A stretch of DNA of 64,000 bases, from NCBI GenBank assembly GCA_963920665.1, contig OY987265.1, positions 3,601,001-3,665,000 on the forward strand. Direction: 5' to 3'. Below, piece after piece: positions 23,269-35,960 of the stretch (position 1 is the first letter of the stretch; each line of letters opens with the position of its first letter). This DNA comes from Straminergon stramineum. Lineage: Eukaryota > Streptophyta > Bryopsida > Hypnales > Calliergonaceae. The notes under the pieces are model-generated. The model saw only the letters and a list, made by a program, of their open reading frames with translations, was not told the DNA's origin and ran no database searches. A program made the translations under genes and the position numbers.

Positions 23269-26158
23269 CATACAATTGCAACCAACCCTTTTTTTTACTT
23301 TTCAAGGAAGTGCCAAGATGGCGATCACTTAAAATTTGGTGAAGTTTTGTATTTCTACATTCATCCATCTTTTGGACCAAAAATACTTTTCAATCATGTT
23401 CATGCACTTTTTCATCCAAATTTGGCAAATTCTTCCACATTTTAAATATAAATGGAAAAATTTTGGCAAAAAAAGATTACTTTTTTTTAACGAAAAGTAG
23501 ATATTTATTTTGAAATGGTGCAATTTGACCCCGTGGTGCCAAAAAAAAAGGATTGACTACAACCTACTTGTAGACATATCCCGATATTTGCTTTTCTATT
23601 CTAAAATGTATAGCTTCTATTCATGAGAACCAAGGGACAATTTTGGATACATTTTGATTAATTGTTTGAATTTGACTATATTTTGGAATGAGATCATAGT
23701 AGAAATTAAATAGTTTGAATGTTAGACAAGTATACGACAAGGCAATGATATTGTGGCAAGTGTCCAGGATCATTGAGAATGTCATGGAAAGAGAGGATCT
23801 AAATAAAGAAGTTTGATCGAGAGTACATCTAATTTTTAGCACTTTGAAAATTCATCATTATTCAAATAGTGTCTAAAGAATGCATGCAAAGAGGATTTAG
23901 TAGTGACTTGCAACAAGAGCTATCCAAAACTTAAAAGATCATAATAATAGGAACCATATTCAAAATGCTTATCCAGAAAATTTTAAGTTTGGTTAGCTTA
24001 CATACATCATTATACTATCATGGTCTACATATCATAGCTGAAGGTCACCTTTGGAGAAAAATGATTAAATTTTTGAAGTACAATGGTTTTGGAAATTAAA
24101 AGTCACTTCGTCAAACCCAAGGAAAATTATACGTAAAGAAAATCAAAATGTTGGAAAAGACACATGAACAATTTGATAGTAAGGCATGTCTACTAAACAA
24201 CAAGGAATCTAAATTCATTCTTCTAACTTACAACAAAGCAAAGACACTATGAAAAGTAATGAGTTGATCAGAAGCTATGATTATCACTTCCCTTGCAGTG
24301 AAGAAAACTGTTCAACTTCCAAGATTTATTTGAAGGCTAGCTGAAACTGTTAAGAAAAACCCTTCAATAATTGCCACATAACTTAGTAAGAAAAAAATGA
24401 ACTACATAACCATCCTTTCCAATTTCAAAAAAATTATTTGACAAAGATGTGCCGAAGGTGGCCTCGGAGACTACAGTGCCTATTGTGAATCAATAATGTG
24501 AACTTTGTTGGGTGGGGGCCATCAAAAAGATGATCTACTGGCATGATTCCCTTATCATTCGTCTGGTGCTACGGCAACATCACCATACACTATCCAGGCA
24601 AATACCCTCATCCAGTGTGGAATTACCTACCATCCATAAACTCTCTGCCATCACCACTTGGCTGGGCAGCAAGCCAAGGCTGAAAGAACATGCTGCCACT
24701 GGTGCAAGGGTGGTGAACTGGTAATGGCGATGATGAGGAAGTGTGTCCAACTAAGCTCCCTCCTGTCTGTCTGTCTGTCTGTCCCTGCACTGCACTGCAC
24801 TGCCTGCTCTCCCTGCTCTGCTCTGCTCTGCCCTGCCCTGCCTGCTCTGCCAGCTCTGCCAAATCTGCTTCCTGGAGGACAGAGTTGCATCTGGGCATAT
24901 GAGTCCGTCTCCTCATTACATCCTGCCAATTACACATGGCTGTCCCCGCCCACTCCTCACTGTCCTTAACAAGCTCACTTGCGTCCAAAACTTCAGTCCT
25001 AACAATGATCACCCAGAAGAGTATGTATGTTATCACCACTTGGTCCAAACTTAGTTAGGGCTGCCATACCTCACAAACTCTTGCTTGCAGTTGTTAATAG
25101 GTATCATGGTTCACACCAGACATCTTCTCTCTGCAAATTACTCACAGCTCATCTGGCACAAGAACTCCCTGTGAGGGTCAAAATAGAGAAGGGTGTTACA
25201 AATTGATTGGGATGTCAATGAAATAACATAAATGCAAAAAGTTTGGGATACTCACTTAAGAAATACTAACTTCTCGTAGAATGTGGAATCGCCATTCTGG
25301 AATCGCAGTTCGTATGCTGGTCATCACTGCCACCTCCTTCTGACTGCAAAAACTGCCATTTCTGTCAAAAAACTGCTGGCCACCATAGATGCTCATTACA
25401 GTAAGGAGACAAGCGTGATCGAGTACCAAAGAAGCTCAAGACATCGAGCACGAAGTGAGTAGAATTCATTTAAAAATGAAAGAGCCAGCTGGAAACCCGG
25501 AGGAACAAGTCGGTACGGTATTCCTAGACCATGAAAAACGGCAAACAAGTATGAAAATTATTCCATTTGAACACATACTTCCCTGCAAGTAAATTGTCAA
25601 CTGTATTCTGATGTGCTGAAAATGCATCGATTCATAATTCACAACTCGCGAATATGTCCTGATAAAATTTGGTCACAGACATCGACAGCAGAGTCAATGA
25701 GAACCCCTAACAATACAAAGCCCAATTCTCAGCTTTGAAGGACAAAACATCGAATAATGACAAGACAAACCTAAACAAACTCCGCATTCCAATCGAAAAG
25801 AGGAGGAAAAAAACAAAACAATCGTAACAACATAATGCCCACTTCAAAGAAAAACGTGAATGCTACAGAACACACTATCAGTTATATTTAATATAACCAA
25901 ACCTAAGAACTACATCCAAGAACAACACATACAAATGCAAAATAAAACTACAACAAAGAAATTCATGACCATTCGTAGCAGACTCGAACAAAACACAAGA
26001 ACGAAAAAAAGACATGCCCGAAAAGAAATCCAATTGATTTACAAAGGGAACCTGAAAAATATTCCTCCACAGTCCAGTTGCCAAAATGCCACCAATTTAC
26101 AGAACAATCACAAACATCTAGAAAAAATACAAAACCCACCATACACTGAGAAACTGAT
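23269..26158. other. Intergenic with CTGT/CTGC low-complexity tract
   Basis: No gene is recognised. A GC-richer tract at 24490-25150 contains simple repeats; frames of 92-141 codons there are mostly products of the repeat. The segment just below 26159 is downstream of beta-tubulin gene A. Confidence 0.5.
24762..24862. repeat. CTGT then CTGCA/CTGCTC simple repeats
   Basis: CTGT repeats about five times, followed by ACTGC and TGCTC/TGCCC pentamers. Low-complexity DNA. Confidence 0.85.
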
Positions 26159-26316
26159 TCAAGGTATACAAAAAAGTTGGAAGAAATGTATAATTGCCAA
26201 ATGGAAGAACATATATCGGGGAATACACCCGGACCAAAGAAACAGAACATCCTGTTCCAATAGCGCGTTCCCAAAAACAATCGAACAAACACCTACACTA
26301 CACATTTAAAAACTAA
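26159..26316 (-). other. Conserved 3' flank/UTR of beta-tubulin A
   Basis: This stretch downstream of the stop is nearly identical to 50591-50748 behind gene B (for example the GGTATACAAAAAAGTTGG block). Similarity ends abruptly at about 26159, marking the end of the duplicated arm. Confidence 0.75.
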
Positions 26317-27953
26317 CTAAGCCTCCTCAAGATCCTCCTCGTACTCGCCTTCCTCCTCGGCAGAGGCGTCCTGGTACTGCTGGTACTCAGAAACCAAATC
26401 GTTCATGTTGCTCTCAGCCTCAGTGAACTCCATCTCGTCCATGCCCTCACCAGTGTACCAATGCAAAAACGCCTTGCGACGGAACATAGCAGTGAACTGC
26501 TCAGAAACACGACGGAACATCTCCTGGATCGAGGTAGAGTTACCAATGAAAGTAGAAGACATCTTCAGACCAGTAGGAGGGATATCGCAAACAGAAGACT
26601 TCACGTTGTTGGGAATCCATTCCACGAAGTAAGAAGAGTTCTTGTTCTGCACGTTGATCATCTGCTCGTCGACCTCCTTAGTAGACATCTTACCGCGGAA
26701 CATCGCAGACGCAGTCAGGTAACGACCGTGACGAGGATCAGCAGCGCACATCATGTTCTTAGCATCCCACATCTGCTGCGTCAGCTCCGGAACAGTCAAT
26801 GACCTGTACTGCTGAGAACCCCGAGACGTCAAAGGAGCGAAACCGACCATGAAAAAGTGGAGACGCGGGAAAGGAATCAGGTTCACAGCCAACTTCCGAA
26901 GATCCGAGTTCAGCTGACCGGGAAACCGAAGGCAGCATGTGATACCGCTCATCGTAGCAGATATCAAGTGGTTCAAGTCACCGACTGCAACGCAAAAAGA
27001 CCAAAAACATCAGAAAAAGATAAACTCCAAGCATTTGTCACCTCTACTCAGGCCTCATGCTCAAGTGAAACTCTCCCATCAAAAGTTGTAATAGCCACAC
27101 AAAAAATCCTTGACGCATAAAAACAATGACAGTTGTAGCACAACGAAACTTACAGGAAGGCGTAATCAGCTTCAACGTCCGGAAACAAATGTCGTACAAA
27201 GCCTCGTTGTCCAAAACCATGCACTCATCCGCATTCTCAACAAGCTGGTGAACGGACAAAGTAGCATTGTAGGGCTCCACAACAGTGTCAGAAACCTTCG
27301 GCGAAGGGAAAACAGAAAAAGTAAGCATCATACGGTCAGGGTACTCCTCGCGGATCTTGGATATCAACAAAGTGCCCATACCAGATCCAGTGCCTCCTCC
27401 CAAACTGTGGCAAACCTGAAAACCTGAAAAAAAAAGAACAAAAGAGACGTTCAGCACATCCGCCCAAAAAAGAGACGCTATATCTAAAGAACAAAAATCA
27501 ATGTCCACAACTCTCAAGGAAACAAATAATGCCAAACACACACACACTGATAACCGTACCTTGCAAGCAGTCACAGCTCTCAGCCTCCTTACGAACCACA
27601 TCCAAAACAGAGTCGATCAACTCAGCTCCCTCCGTGTAATGACCCTTCGCCCAGTTGTTACCGGCTCCGGTCTGACCGAAAACGAAGTTATCGGGACGGA
27701 AGATCTGGCCATATGGACCCGAACGAACGCTGTCCATCGTCCCGGGCTCCAGATCCATCAACACGGCGCGAGGAACATAACGACCGCCGCTCGCCTCGTT
27801 GTAGTACACATTGATGCGCTCCAGCTGCAAGTCGGACACACCCTGGTACGTTCCAGTGGGATCAATCCCATGCTCCTCGCAAACCACCTCCCAGAACTTG
27901 GCACCGATCTGGTTGCCGCATTGACCGCCCTGAATGTGCAGAATTTCCCTCAT
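26317..27953 (-). CDS. TUBB: Beta-tubulin (gene A), three exons
   Basis: Beta-tubulin pairs with alpha-tubulin in the GTP-binding dimers that polymerise into microtubules. The gene reads on the minus strand as exons 27953-27560, 27423-27154 and 26984-26317, joined at canonical GT-AG introns of 136 and 169 bp. Total coding length is 1332 bp, 443 residues plus a TAG stop, in the usual range for plant beta-tubulins. Visible hallmarks are the N-terminal MREI tetrapeptide (a known autoregulatory signal for beta-tubulin mRNA), the GTP-binding GGGTGSG loop at residues 140-146, and an acidic C-terminal tail ending EEDLEEA. The protein is identical to that of gene B at 48954-50590 (plus), with only silent exon differences; introns differ by roughly a tenth. 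It appears intact. Gene copy number in the genome cannot be judged from this window. Confidence 0.97.
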
Positions 27954-28328
27954 CTTGACTGAGCGGACTCCGACGGATCACTCGCAAACCACCTGAGCAG
28001 CTATGCTACACAAAACACACGGATCGGGGATCCTGGGGAGCCGAGCACGCGGGCCGGCCAACAGCAGAAGCAGGAGTGGAGAGATGCGTGTGGTGAGTCG
28101 AAACACATTTGAGGGGGGAAGGAGGGAGAGAGATAAAGAGGTCCCGTTCCCACTGGATTAGGTTTCTTTTCGGGCTCAGTCTTCAGCGCCGTGGGATCGT
28201 TCATCGGGCGGTGGACATCGTTCGGGCAGCCCTGGAACAAGCGGTGGGGTCCACTGCCTGCCGAAGTCCTGGTGAAGTCCATCTGAAGCTCGATACATCC
28301 AGATGAGCTTTCTGGGGCCGTTGGATCT
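27954..28328 (-). promoter_or_regulatory. Duplicated promoter/leader of beta-tubulin A
   Basis: About 375 bp upstream of the ATG match 48584-48953 upstream of gene B, in opposite orientation. Shared blocks include CCAACGGCCC at the far end, GGCAGTGGACC, and GGGACCTCTTTATCTCTCTC, a TTTAT-containing pyrimidine-rich stretch that may mark the core promoter or transcription start. The GC-rich leader next to the ATG is less conserved between the two. The TATA function is an inference. Confidence 0.6.
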
Positions 28329-29954
28329 AGAGATCGACGACCGAAATGCGAAGTTCTCTAGGGCTTGTGTAGGGTGTCTTGAAATGGGTGTGAATTATTG
28401 TAGATTTGTTCGTACTTGATGGTATTGTATGTTTGTGATTTGATTACCAAGGTGAACTAAGTTATATGAAATTTCTCAGTTAAGGTGATGAACATTGATA
28501 GATGCAAATTTAGAAATTGAGGTTATTTTGACTTCTTGAGAGATGTGAATTAGATATATTTTGAAAATTTAATCATTGAAAAGGTTTTTTTGTGGTTCTT
28601 CTTAAATTTCAAAGACATGATTAGAAGAATTTTTACTCTTCAAAGTCAAAATATGCTTTGATGGACTGAGGAGTTTATTTTTATAAATCAAAGTCTTTAA
28701 TTCATAGAAGATGAGAAGTTCAAATTTCAAACAATGAAAGAATGCAACCATGTCTTTAGCACACTTAATCTTTAGATTTGAAATATTTGTAGATTCTTGA
28801 GTGACTTTTCTTTTGTACCGTGTTAATTTTCATAGCCTTCTTTTGCAAAAGTTTAGGCTTATAAGTATGTTTAACTTAGGAAACTAAATTTTTTCGTCCC
28901 AATAGCTGAAAGTGACTTTAATAAATAAGTGAAATGATACCTCAAAAATTACCATGATTAGAACTTAACATTTTGAATTCTATAGTAAAAATACTTATAG
29001 AATTTAAAAATTAATATGTAGAACTTATAAATACATTAAACAAGCCTATTTATTTGTTTTGTTTCTTTTATTTGTTACATTGAGAATTCCAAAATTGTGT
29101 GCCCTATACTTGTGTTCTTGGTACCATTAGGAAGTTCCTTTATAAAAAGGGGTGCATGGACTTTGTTTTGTGGCCTTCTAACTCACAACAAAAAAGATAT
29201 TGAATTTGAAAAAAAATTATGCATTCAAGAATGATTATTTTTATTAGATCAAGCCATCTACATAAGGCACACTGGTCTATACTAGAAATGAGGTGTTTTG
29301 TTTTGCTTGTTACAATGAGATCTCCAAAACCTTGAATCTCCTAATTGTATTCTAGGTATTGTTAGAAAGCCTCTCTACAAGGAAGGGTGCACAAGCATTG
29401 TTTCCTAGCATTCTAACTCATGGGAGAAAAAGATATTGAATTCAAAAAATTTATAAATAAAATAATTAGAAAATTAGTTTTACTTTTATTTTGGTTGTGG
29501 CAATGGCTCATGGCACAATAGTGCAAACTATAAGCAATTTTAGAAGCAGTTTTGGATTTCAAATCTATATCTGAAAAGTGGATGTTTGATTTGTTTGATT
29601 TGTTATTATGAGGTTTGTAGATCTATGCATCCAATAGTTGCGTTCCTCGTAGTATTAGAAAGTTTTTTGCAAAGAGGGGTGCTTGAGCTTTGTTTCATGC
29701 AATTTTGATTCACGCCAAAAAAGATATTGAATTTCAAAAAATTTATGACTTACAAAATTACAAAATTAATTTTACTTTTAGTTTATTATATTGTGGCAAT
29801 GGCACATGGCATATTAATACTTTTGAAATTTACTAGATTGTGTAGTAGTATATCTAACTATATAGATATGATCAATGCTTTGTATTTTACTACTTTTGTT
29901 AAAAAATTAGTGTTACATAACTATTTTAGTTTGGAAATTTGGACCACCTTGTTC
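28329..29954. other. Intergenic with diverged internal repeats
   Basis: A phrase of about 300 bp recurs in diverged form near 29120, 29350 and 29650 (GGTACxxTTAGxAAGTTxCTTT ... AAAGATATTGAATTxxAAAAAATTTAT). No gene is recognised. Confidence 0.5.
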
Positions 29955-31170
29955 ATAACCCTTAATTGCCTAAGGTCTTTATAGAACTTCTTGAAATCAA
30001 CTCTAAATTGAATAAGAAGATAAATTTTGCCAATTTTGTTTATTATAACCTAACAAATTGAAATTAGATGTACTAAAGATGATATGGAATAAGAAAAATC
30101 AATTAACATTACTTATGGATTGAAAGATTATAATATTTGATCATGTGGGTGTTAAAATTGTGAACATGATTTGAAATCTTTCAATCTTTTTTTTCCATAT
30201 CAAATCTAAAATTGATGTCACCCCAAAAAATGAGGTTAATACCTATCAGCACTTTGATGTCCACTTTTTGGACGTTGAATAGATTGAAACTCAAGTTTCA
30301 TCCTCATTCATCTTGGATGAAAGTAATCCTAATTTGTGGAGATACTTTATCAATTGTTGTCTTATCTACTGGTTGGATTTGGTGTTATTAGAGTCTATAT
30401 TTTTTTAGAATTATGATAAGCAAGTATGTCAAGTGGTTAACCAATACAAAATTTTGTTGACTCTAGTTCACAATTGAATTTGCAAAAATAAGGTCAATGA
30501 TTTTAAGAATACAAGAATTTTCATAAACAACACATCAAGAAAATCACATTTCAAATCCATTCCAACTAATTGTACTCAAAAAATGATTATATTTTACTTG
30601 TAATAGAATTTTGAAGGAATTTTGAATTTCTTTTTTCAAAATTTGTAAAAAATTATTGGTGATAGCATTGGTGAATCCAACCGTATAGATGGAATCTAAA
30701 ACTCACAATCTACAACTTTCATTTGTATATCAATCCCAATATATTCTTCAAAATAGTACCTTATGATGATTTTTTTCAAATTGCCAATTCTAGAGAAATC
30801 TTCTTACGCTTAGAGGTTAAAGAAAACAAGATGCATACCACCAATCAATTTACAACTTCTTAAAATGTACTCCACAATTTTTTCAAAAGAATTTATAATG
30901 TGAATATTTTACTAAGATCTAGTGTGTTTGAAGCTCATTTCTACATGCACTCAAAACTAAAAAAACAAGATTTGTAATGGACACCTTTCTATAAAATCTT
31001 GTATAGAAAAATCATAATCATTTATTTTAAAAATGAGAATTTTGATGATAAAATTAGAATTCAAAAAGAATTTGACTAAAAAAATTGCTATAAATAATTT
31101 GGTTATGTTTTATTTAAATTCAAATTTTTTTTAGTTCAAAAAATTGGTGCCTCAAGCATTTAGGGATTAA
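29955..31170 (+). mobile_element. Group E element copy 2, carrying a nested group F element
   Basis: Left ATAACCCTTAATTGCC and right complement TTAATCCCTAAATGC are decayed group E ends. Flanking halves 29955-30235 and 30821-31170 align in order with 9666-9955 and 9965-10310, interrupted by 30236-30820. The shared internal block GGATTGAAAGATTATAAT is at about 30118-30140. There is no coding capacity. Confidence 0.78.
30236..30820 (+). mobile_element. Group F element copy 2, nested in group E
   Basis: The 585-bp element is bordered by TTAA on both sides (30236-30239 and 30817-30820). Its interior is similar to 11727-12302 and, inverted, to 46348-46909. Terminal bases are decayed (TTAATACC, TTAACCTC). 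The corresponding point in the uninterrupted group E copy is GAGGTTATAGGG near 9946. Confidence 0.78.
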
Positions 31171-31994
31171 AGGATTAAATATTAAAGTGTCACATATATC
31201 TCTCTCTTTATAGATATATAGATGTATAGGTGCCTCTTAGAATTCTCTTAAGCCTCAAAGGTCTACGGTTAAGAAAGTAGATTCATCTAATAAACCTTCA
31301 TTGTAGCTTTTGAAATAAATATTTTTACTGTATCATGTAGACTGTGAAAGTGAAGCTTCACAAATTTTGATTTTGATTTCCCTCCATTTTAAAATGTTTG
31401 AAAAGTTCCAAAATTTGAAAGTACTATTGCAATTGAAAGCTCAATGTATTAGAATCCAAATTACAAAACTTGGTGTTTTTCATTTATATTTTTTAAATTC
31501 ATTTTCATTTTAAATTTAATAAATTATATTTATTATTCTATCTTTCATCAAATAAAAATTCCTAATTATTATAATATTTATTATAATTTATATAATTTTA
31601 TTTCCACATTTTCCTTTAAAAAATAACAAGAGTTTTTATCTGTTCATCAAAAAATATAATGAGTAATAAAAATAAAGAGAAAATATATTATTTCATGAGT
31701 GAAAAGTATCAAAATTTTGTATGTCAATTACATAAAATGAGAAATTTAGATTAATAGTGGAATTTTACTTGAAGGTTATTGTCAAGGGTGTTTTAGTTGT
31801 CAAAAATAAAATAATTCATTGATAAATTTTTGCTTTGATCTCATTTGTACTTGAACCTCTTGGTAAATTCGAATTAATTGGACTATTTTGCTATATTTGC
31901 CAATTTAATTTATTTTTTCCTACAAAATTGTAACAATGACAATATTTCATGACACAAATTGTAGTTTTTTATTGTGGTAGACAAAACTATGAAG

Positions 31995-32296
31995 GACACA
32001 AATTGTAGTTTTGATTCATGTCTTATATGAAAATTTTAATATTGATACTTGAACACAATTTTAAGGCTAAACTCAACTTAGATAACTTCTTTAGCCATTT
32101 TGCAATGGATTTGGTCCTTCATATTTGTATTTAGGAATTTATAATGACACAAATTGTAGTTTTGATTCATGTCTTATATGAAAATTTTAATATTGATACT
32201 TGAACACAATTTTAAGGCTAAACTCAACTTAGATAACTTCTTTAGCCATTTTGCAATGGATTTGGTCCTTCATATTTGTATTTAGGAATTTATAAT
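31995..32296. repeat. Near-perfect 2 x 151-bp tandem duplication
   Basis: The unit beginning GACACAAATTGTAGTTTTGA at 31995 recurs at 32146 with essentially identical sequence through TTTAGGAATTTATAATGA. A third, short match to the start of the unit lies at 31951. The near-identity points to a recent event. Confidence 0.92.
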
Positions 32297-33204
32297 GATT
32301 TCAAACTATTTAATAAAGGCTAGAATACTTTGTACTAGACTTTGTACTAAGTATAAAGTTGAATTCATTCCACAATGATGGTTTGAGGTCAAATGGATAA
32401 TACTATGGAGGATCCTTATATGACACATTTATAAGGAGCAAATGGTATAAATTTTAAAACAACCATCAAAAATACCTTAAACATCATTAGCATTGCAATA
32501 TAGTATACAATATATATACTATTTACAAAAAAAGCCCTAAAAATTATCACTCACTTTCTACTAATTACTCACATTCTAACTTTACAATATAATTTCAATA
32601 ACTCCTAAGCTTAAACTACTAAAACTAATGTTCCATTATCAGATAAGTTAACTAGTTGAATCTCCAATTAATATCCAAATGCCATCAATTATTGCCCAAA
32701 ATATATTTGATTAATGACTTCAAACAAGATAACACCCCTAAACATCCCCTCTTTGATCACAAATCATGACACTTACTTGTCTCAACACTCTCACTAGAGT
32801 TAAAAACTCATTAGTTAATGTAAAGATTTGAACCCAAAACCATGGTATTGGAAAATCGTACATCACTGGCAATAACGCATGACAATGGTCTTGCCATTAT
32901 TAGGTCATCTAGCACACATCGTAAAATTAATATGTAGAATTCCAACACAACTTATTATACATTAATTTGCCTCAACTTCTTCTCATTTACTAGTCCTTGC
33001 TTACTCTCTTCTCCTTTTTATGTCATTAAATATTATAGAAGGTTCTTCCTAACATAGTTACCTAGCCTCGGTGTCATTCCCTTCACATCTCAAGGCAATG
33101 TGTGGGACACAAGATGAATAGACTCTTAATTTACACCCAGTCTCTAAAAGAAATTGGAGTCTCCTTCCTCTTTGTTGTTAACCACTACAAGATCAAATGT
33201 TCAA

Positions 33205-33424
33205 ATTTAAACAACAAATGAATGCAAACATTTCCCAAGCAAAATCTTTGTTGTTTTATCCATCTTCAATATTGATCAAATCTTATTCAATCCTCTTACT
33301 TTTGTTCACAATAGATTTAAACAACAAATGAATGCAAACATTTCCCAAGCAAAATCTTTGTTGTTTTTTCCATCTTAATATTGATCGAATCTTATTTTAG
33401 TCCTCTTACTTTTGTTCACAATAG
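33205..33424. repeat. 2 x 110-bp tandem duplication
   Basis: The unit starting ATTTAAACAACAAATGAATG at 33205 recurs at 33315, with a few substitutions and short indels (for example TTTTATCC versus TTTTTTCC). Both copies end with TTTTGTTCACAATAG. Confidence 0.9.
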
Positions 33425-33593
33425 ATTTGTATATCTTTTCTTTGCAAAATTCTTATAGTTTAAGGATTATTAGTATGACTAACTTCAAAACAAAACTTTT
33501 TTAGTTCAAAAAATGATCATTCAAACACACAGATTAAATAAATAAATTTAAAATCTTAAAATACTACCAAGATAAGAACTTAACATTCTCAAA

Positions 33594-33821
33594 TTAACCC
33601 TTGAACGTCGGGTTGGTGATCGTGGAAATCAGGCATTTTGGAACCATGTGACATCATCCACTTTAAAAAAATAAAAAATACTCATTAGGAGTCAAACTAC
33701 TGTAGAAGATTTCTTTTTTCCACCCCTAATTATGAGGATGAATAGTTGTGATTTTGTCCTACACAGGAGAATTCCTTGACGTTCATTAGACAAAAAAGTC
33801 TGTCATGTCGTTTGGGGTTAA
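33594..33821. mobile_element. Possible TTAA-flanked MITE, group G
   Basis: The 228-bp segment has TTAA at both borders, with tips TTAACCCTTGAACG and the complement of TTAACCCCAAACG. Only about eight terminal bases pair cleanly and no second copy exists in the window, so the call rests on similarity to the ends of groups A-F. Confidence 0.45.
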
Positions 33822-35442
33822 GATTTTGAAGTTTCATTGTTGCTGTTTTACACACAAGGGCAATTTGGGATGTAGAAGCTAGAAATCTTTGCAAATTAGT
33901 CTCTTGTTTGGAATGGATAAAATCACTATAAAACATCCAACAAAAGTTTAAACTAGCATACCATTCTTATGTGAAGATGAATAATGATGTCTCGACTATC
34001 ATTTGCCTATTTTTGAATGTAAATGACTTTCATCACTTTTGTCAAAAAAACATAATTCATGCACTACATAGAATAGGCCTATTAGTGAAGGTCAAAATTA
34101 GCATTGTTAGAAAAAAATGATTGTAGAAATTGGTACAATATAATTATATTTCAAATATATTGATTTAATCCTTTAGCAAATAGTGTAACATTTATAAATT
34201 AATGTCATCATTCTTTTTTTCTTACTATAGTGACAAACAAAATTGAGTACAAATTTTGAAACATTACATTACAAATACCATGGACGTTTGAAGAAAAAAT
34301 TACTTGTGATTTGAAAGAAAATTAATTTCAAAATGAGCCATATCTAAAACTTGGTTTTGTTCACCAGAAATGGGAATTACTTTATCTTTTGTCAATTTCT
34401 TCTTAGAACTCTAGAAAAGCTTTTTGTACCTTGGCATGCAGGTATACATCATTTTAGACGATTGTACACAAAAACTTGAAGGAATTTGACATTTATAGAA
34501 TCCAAAAATATCAACAATTTGACAAATATGCATATAATATTGTTTTTTTTTATAATATTTGAATCTTTTTTCATGGAATTGAGAGCATGGGACTACATTA
34601 GCCATTGTAATATCTTAATGCCTTTGTTGAAGAGTGTTATGCATTTGTTTGATATTTCAACAAAGGCATATAGTCAATAAGTCAAAATCATCCAAAAAAA
34701 ATTGCCAATTTTATAAGGGTCTATGCAATTTTTGACAATTCTGAATTTTCTTAAAATATAAATAGATAACACTACCAATGTTTTTTTTGCACGTTTTATA
34801 TGCATGTTTTTTTTGCCAATTAGCTACAACCAAAGTAAGTTGCCTATATTTTGTGACGGAAATTTTCATTGTTGGGGTCAAAAATTCATAATTATGTTGT
34901 TTTCTAAGATGAATAGCCAAATTTTACGTAGGTACAACCTACTTTCGACATAGATATCACCCAAGTATCTCCCAAGTATCTCCCAAGTTTCACCCAAGTA
35001 TCGAAGAAATGTCTGGTTATTTCTCCAAAATAATTAAAAGAAATCAAAGGAACACTCCCGTACTATTTCTGCGGTCAGTCTGATTGAACTTGCTCTAATA
35101 CGACAAATCCGTGTACCTTTGGCAAAATAAAAAATAAAATAAAATCCCTGACTCCCTCCCTGACAGACTCCCTTTCAGTACAGTAACAATCAATTCAATA
35201 TTTCGCTTAAGCTTAACTGAACCAACATGGAACTTGAACTGACTGGAATTAACTCATACTAAGTTAGCACAAACCTATTGCAGTGTAACATGGAACTGAG
35301 GAGTACATGGTCTGTCCAGCCAGTCGACTCCCAGCCTAAGAAACCGGATGAAAAACATTCAAAATGACAAGATGAAATAATTAGGATGAAAACGTGACCA
35401 AATTTGTGACAATGAGTCATGACAGATCGCGTGACAATGTGT
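33822..35442. other. Intergenic, 12-bp tandem repeat at 34954-35002
   Basis: A CCCAAGTATCTC-type 12-mer repeats four times at 34954-35002. From about 35040 the composition becomes more balanced toward the 35.5-kb island. No gene is recognised. Confidence 0.5.
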
Positions 35443-35468
35443 AATTAATATAATAGATTATATTAATT
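35443..35468. repeat. 26-bp AT-rich palindrome
   Basis: AATTAATATAAT (35443-35454) is followed by AG and its exact complement (35457-35468). It lies about 60 bp upstream of a TATA box. Confidence 0.8.
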
Positions 35469-35519
35469 TCCAACCGTGTGAGTATTGTGTATAAATTTCC
35501 AGGCAACTAAGCTTAAAAA

Positions 35520-35960
35520 AAGGAGGCCCGCCCTATAAATATCCAGGCTCAGTCACGAGTTCAAGTAGCGGCGGTGTCCGGGTATCTACCTCTGAGGAGG
35601 GTGGGGTGGGTGGGTACTGGGGCAGGTATCAACTCTAAATTTAGCGGCAGCACGTAACGTCGGCGGTACTTGAACCAAGTTCCAGTTCCTTGAACTTAAT
35701 TGGCTGGCCGTAGTAGCGCAGCGTCGACCGGGCGTAGGGGCAAATTTGAATTCACTAGTAGGTGGACGGAGGTCCTGGCTGCCCGGAAATTCAAATTTGG
35801 GTCGGCTGAGCTGCGGAGAGTTCAAGGCCGGAGGGGTGGGGTTGTTCCCGTGGCCAGCATATCAGAACGGTTGAGAGGAAAACTGTCACTTGGGGGAATT
35901 TGAAATTTGAATTCGGAGGGAGGGAGGGACTGAATGGACAGCATGAACGTGCAGTTTCAA
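35520..35960 (+). promoter_or_regulatory. GC-rich island with strong TATA box (orphan promoter?)
   Basis: CCTATAAATATCC at about 35533 is a textbook plant TATA box, followed by about 400 bp of clearly GC-richer DNA in an AT-rich surround. Within it, variants of AAATTTGAATT recur three times (about 35740, 35786 and 35897). A 67-codon plus frame (35700-35903) and a 79-codon minus frame (35586-35825) overlap; neither shows a known domain. It might be the promoter and first exon of an unrecognised gene or non-coding RNA, or the relic of a transposon promoter. Confidence 0.45.

Larger units (their letters stand above)
31171..33593. other. AT-rich intergenic with two tandem duplications
   Basis: Apart from the 151-bp and 110-bp tandem duplications listed separately, no gene or element is recognised. 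Open frames are very short. Confidence 0.55.

Noticed and set aside
24623..25048. 141-, 92- and 103-codon frames in the 24.6-25.0 kb region
   Set aside because: They are mostly translated CTGT/CTGC simple repeats and overlap on both strands, with no domain.
27501..27962. Antisense open frames of 100-150 codons over both tubulin genes (also 48945-49406, 26461-26802, 50105-50446, 27110-27427 and 49479-49796)
   Set aside because: They mirror the strong codon bias of the tubulin exons; being present in both copies follows from the duplication and is not evidence of coding.
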